The notes under the pieces were generated by a model. It did not search any database and had not been told where the DNA came from. It saw only the letters and a program-made list of their open reading frames with translations. From the NCBI GenBank assembly GCA_949294665.1, contig CASFID010000039.1:1-50613 (forward strand): a stretch of 50,613 nucleotides of DNA. The letters are read 5' to 3'. The DNA comes from an uncultured Eubacteriales bacterium (lineage in GTDB: Bacteria > Bacillota > Clostridia > Lachnospirales > Lachnospiraceae). Of this stretch, positions 49,289-50,613 are shown piece after piece (the stretch's first letter is position 1; every line of letters starts with the position of its first letter). Made by a program: the position numbers and the translations under genes.

Positions 49289-49837
49289 TTATGCGACCTC
49301 AAATAACTCTATCATACCAATTTCGTATATCGTATAGCCTTTTTCTCCAAACCTCAACCATTTACAATAATACTTAAACGCATTACAGGCTGCCTCATAA
49401 CTAAGATCAAAAGTCTGCATAATAGCTTCTGTATTAACCTTTTCAATTAATTCATGTATAAGCGGCGGCGGTGCCAATGCATACTTTGCAAAAAATTTTG
49501 CTTCTGCCTCCTCTTCTTCTCCTTCTTGAATATGCCCTAAAAGATAATGTGCTATCTCATGCATAATCGTCTGATTAATTCTCCCATACGATTTGCAATC
49601 ATCGTTGTAAAATATAATCCATTCCCCGTCGTTAGTTTCGATAGAGTACCCATCTTTACTAATACATAATGCTGCACTTTTCTTTTCATCTTCCAAAGCA
49701 GAATACGGTATGACTGTCAATCCCATTTTTATTGCCATCTCAAAAGCATTGATTGGAACGCATTTTATATCGTATGTAATGAACATATCTGTCACTGCTT
49801 GCTTTATTTCTTCATACTGTTCATCTGATAATCGCAT
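49289..49837 (-). CDS. ImmA/IrrE-family metallopeptidase
   Basis: The 182-residue protein has HEIAH (His93, Glu94, His97), the zinc peptidase core of ImmA/IrrE, with an acidic run (EEEEAEAKFFAKYAL) after it providing the third ligand. ImmA cleaves the paired XRE repressor of a mobile element after DNA damage or signalling. It follows the XRE gene by 8 bases in one operon, the standard pairing. AGGAGG is 5 bases from the ATG. Confidence 0.95.
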   Translation of the reverse strand: MRLSDEQYEEIKQAVTDMFITYDIKCVPINAFEMAIKMGLTVIPYSALEDEKKSAALCISKDGYSIETNDGEWIIFYNDDCKSYGRINQTIMHEIAHYLLGHIQEGEEEEAEAKFFAKYALAPPPLIHELIEKVNTEAIMQTFDLSYEAACNAFKYYCKWLRFGEKGYTIYEIGMIELFEVA

Positions 49838-49845
49838 AATACCTC

Positions 49846-50160
49846 CTAGTTATTATCAAGTAAAATACGAAGTAACTCCATTCTTTCTTCCGAGGTCATC
49901 TTAGATGCATTTCTTGCGATTAAAGTCTTTACTAATTTTTTTTCGTCCTCTTCAAATGTATCATGACCTAAGAGGTAATCCGTAGAAGTACCTAATGCAT
50001 CTGCTATTTTTGCAAGATTAACACCTCGCGGTACTCTGTCTCCTTTAATATAGCGGGATATGGCTGCTTCTGTTATTCCAGATCTCTGTGCCAATTCCTT
50101 TTGAGTTAGTTTCTGCTGAGCAAGTAACTCTGCTATTCGACTTGCGATACTCCTTGCCAT
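49846..50160 (-). CDS. XRE-family repressor paired with ImmA
   Basis: The 104-residue protein has an N-terminal HTH (KLTQKELAQRSGITEAAISR, YIKGDRVPRGVNLAKIADAL) and ends in a helical tail. It resembles ImmR/cI-type repressors that hold a prophage or conjugative element silent. The start at 50160 follows GGAGG. Its promoter has ATAATT palindromes, probable self-operators. Confidence 0.93.
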   Translation of the reverse strand: MARSIASRIAELLAQQKLTQKELAQRSGITEAAISRYIKGDRVPRGVNLAKIADALGTSTDYLLGHDTFEEDEKKLVKTLIARNASKMTSEERMELLRILLDNN

Positions 50161-50203
50161 AATTCTCCTCCATTTCATATAGCCACTTCCGTATCCATAA
50201 ATT

Positions 50204-50247
50204 ATAATAACCCGTAATTATCATTTCGTCAACTACAAATTATCATA
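50204..50247 (-). promoter_or_regulatory. Promoter/operators of the XRE-ImmA operon
   Basis: On the minus strand TTGACG (50227-50232), 17 bases, TATTAT (50204-50209). AATTAT-G-ATAATT upstream is a perfect short palindrome, and ATAATTACGGGTTATTAT overlaps the -10, both plausible repressor sites. Confidence 0.7.
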
Positions 50248-50259
50248 ATTGCCATCTAT

Positions 50260-50282
50260 CCCCGGAGCCATTGACTCCGGGG
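50260..50282 (-). terminator. Palindromic hairpin after the surface-protein gene
   Basis: CCCCGGAG (50260-50267) and CTCCGGGG (50275-50282) form an 8-base stem 7 bases downstream of the stop codon at 50289. No T tract follows on the minus strand. It is the third copy of a palindrome also at 47509 and 48727. Confidence 0.5.
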
Positions 50283-50288
50283 CTTTCA

Positions 50289-50613
50289 TTAAAGATTGAC
50301 CTTTCCATCCTTGACGGTCACTTTCACGTTCGCTTTTCCTGTGTAATCGAAATCAACCTTACCGTTGTCGATGTACCAGACTCCGTTTTTATTCTCGGCG
50401 ATCCCGTCATAGTCGAAGTCGACTTTTCCGTCTTTGACATACCACCAGCCGTTTTTGTTCTTGGCTACCGTGGTTGTAAATGTGACTTTTCCCTCAACCA
50501 CGTACCACCATGCGTACACACCTTTGACAGTCCCCTTGATGATATCGTTCACACCAAAATCTACCTTGCCGTCTTTCAGATACCACCAGCCATTGTGATT
50601 TTCCGCGAATCCA
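50289..50613 (-). CDS. C-terminal repeats of a cell-surface protein (5' end outside the window)
   Basis: The minus-strand frame is open to the right edge and reads NGWWYLKDGKVDFG, WWYVVEGKVTFTTTVAKNKN, GWWYVKDGKVDFDYDGIAEN, KNGVWYIDNGKVDFDYTGKA and ends VTVKDGKVNL. These are about 20-residue aromatic repeats (NGxWYxxxGKVDFxYxG) like cell-wall-binding or adhesin repeats of Lachnospiraceae surface proteins. At least four repeats are seen. The start lies beyond the window, so the catalytic or adhesive part is unknown. A shorter frame from GTG at 50552 is not the real start because the repeat continues upstream. Confidence 0.85.
   Translation of the reverse strand, partial: GFAENHNGWWYLKDGKVDFGVNDIIKGTVKGVYAWWYVVEGKVTFTTTVAKNKNGWWYVKDGKVDFDYDGIAENKNGVWYIDNGKVDFDYTGKANVKVTVKDGKVNL

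Overview
The window looks like a low-to-mid-GC Firmicutes chromosome, most likely a Lachnospiraceae-type gut Clostridia. Support comes from strong AGGAGG ribosome sites, HrcA/CIRCE heat-shock control, MutS2, YhaM and GdpP, a gdpP-rplI-dnaB operon, an 8Fe-8S ferredoxin, and a sulfite-reductase-like flavoprotein fusion. The genus cannot be fixed from the sequence alone.

Layout. 1-2.5 kb: the end of an IS110-family element, an IclR regulator, a truncated YczE-like membrane gene and a Fic AMPylase. 2.6-4.4 kb: a small exported Ca-loop protein, an ECF sigma factor and an RsgI-like anti-sigma factor. 4.4-10.6 kb: hsp20 and lon, both behind CIRCE operators, separated by an AT-rich cassette (RHH/DUF1413 protein plus an unknown protein), then a protease-less Lon-like AAA+ paralogue. 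10.7-17 kb: a collapsed flavodoxin pseudogene, a solitary DNA methyltransferase, pncB, ddl, murF and aroE. 17.1-20.7 kb: a compact four-gene operon with a tRNA-guanine-transglycosylase-like protein, a DNA methyltransferase, a PD-(D/E)XK endonuclease, and a second copy of that nuclease fold whose catalytic residues are replaced. This is the best candidate for an undescribed modification/restriction system. 20.8-25.6 kb: an antimicrobial-peptide-type FtsX/ABC exporter with its two-component system. 25.8-28.7 kb: an AT-rich scar of mobile genes (KilA-N, broken rhuM, a stray RlmD C-terminal domain) next to the 3' end of rlmD. 28.7-44 kb: core genes rlmD, yhaM, a catalytically dead HtrA-like protein, mutS2, a two-component system, an orphan sugar-binding lipoprotein, ferredoxin, a MerR-type protein, dnaB, rplI and gdpP. 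44-47.2 kb: a disulfide reductase/rhodanese/sulfite-reductase fusion with its UPF0251 regulator. 47.3-50.3 kb: a remnant prophage or conjugative element (ORF6N, RHH protein, tRNA-like transcript, two small RNA candidates, two micro-ORFs, ImmA/IrrE peptidase, XRE repressor). 50.3 kb to the end: the C-terminus of a repeat-rich surface protein.

How it works together. HrcA should co-induce Hsp20 and Lon, and the Lon-like AAA protein next door could supply or modulate an unfoldase function. The ECF/RsgI and ABC/two-component modules are envelope-stress and peptide-sensing circuits. The restriction operon, the collapsed flavodoxin, the rlmD scar and the 47-50 kb element show repeated invasion and decay of accessory DNA between housekeeping blocks. 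All coordinates were read by eye; homology calls are from recognised motifs, not searches.
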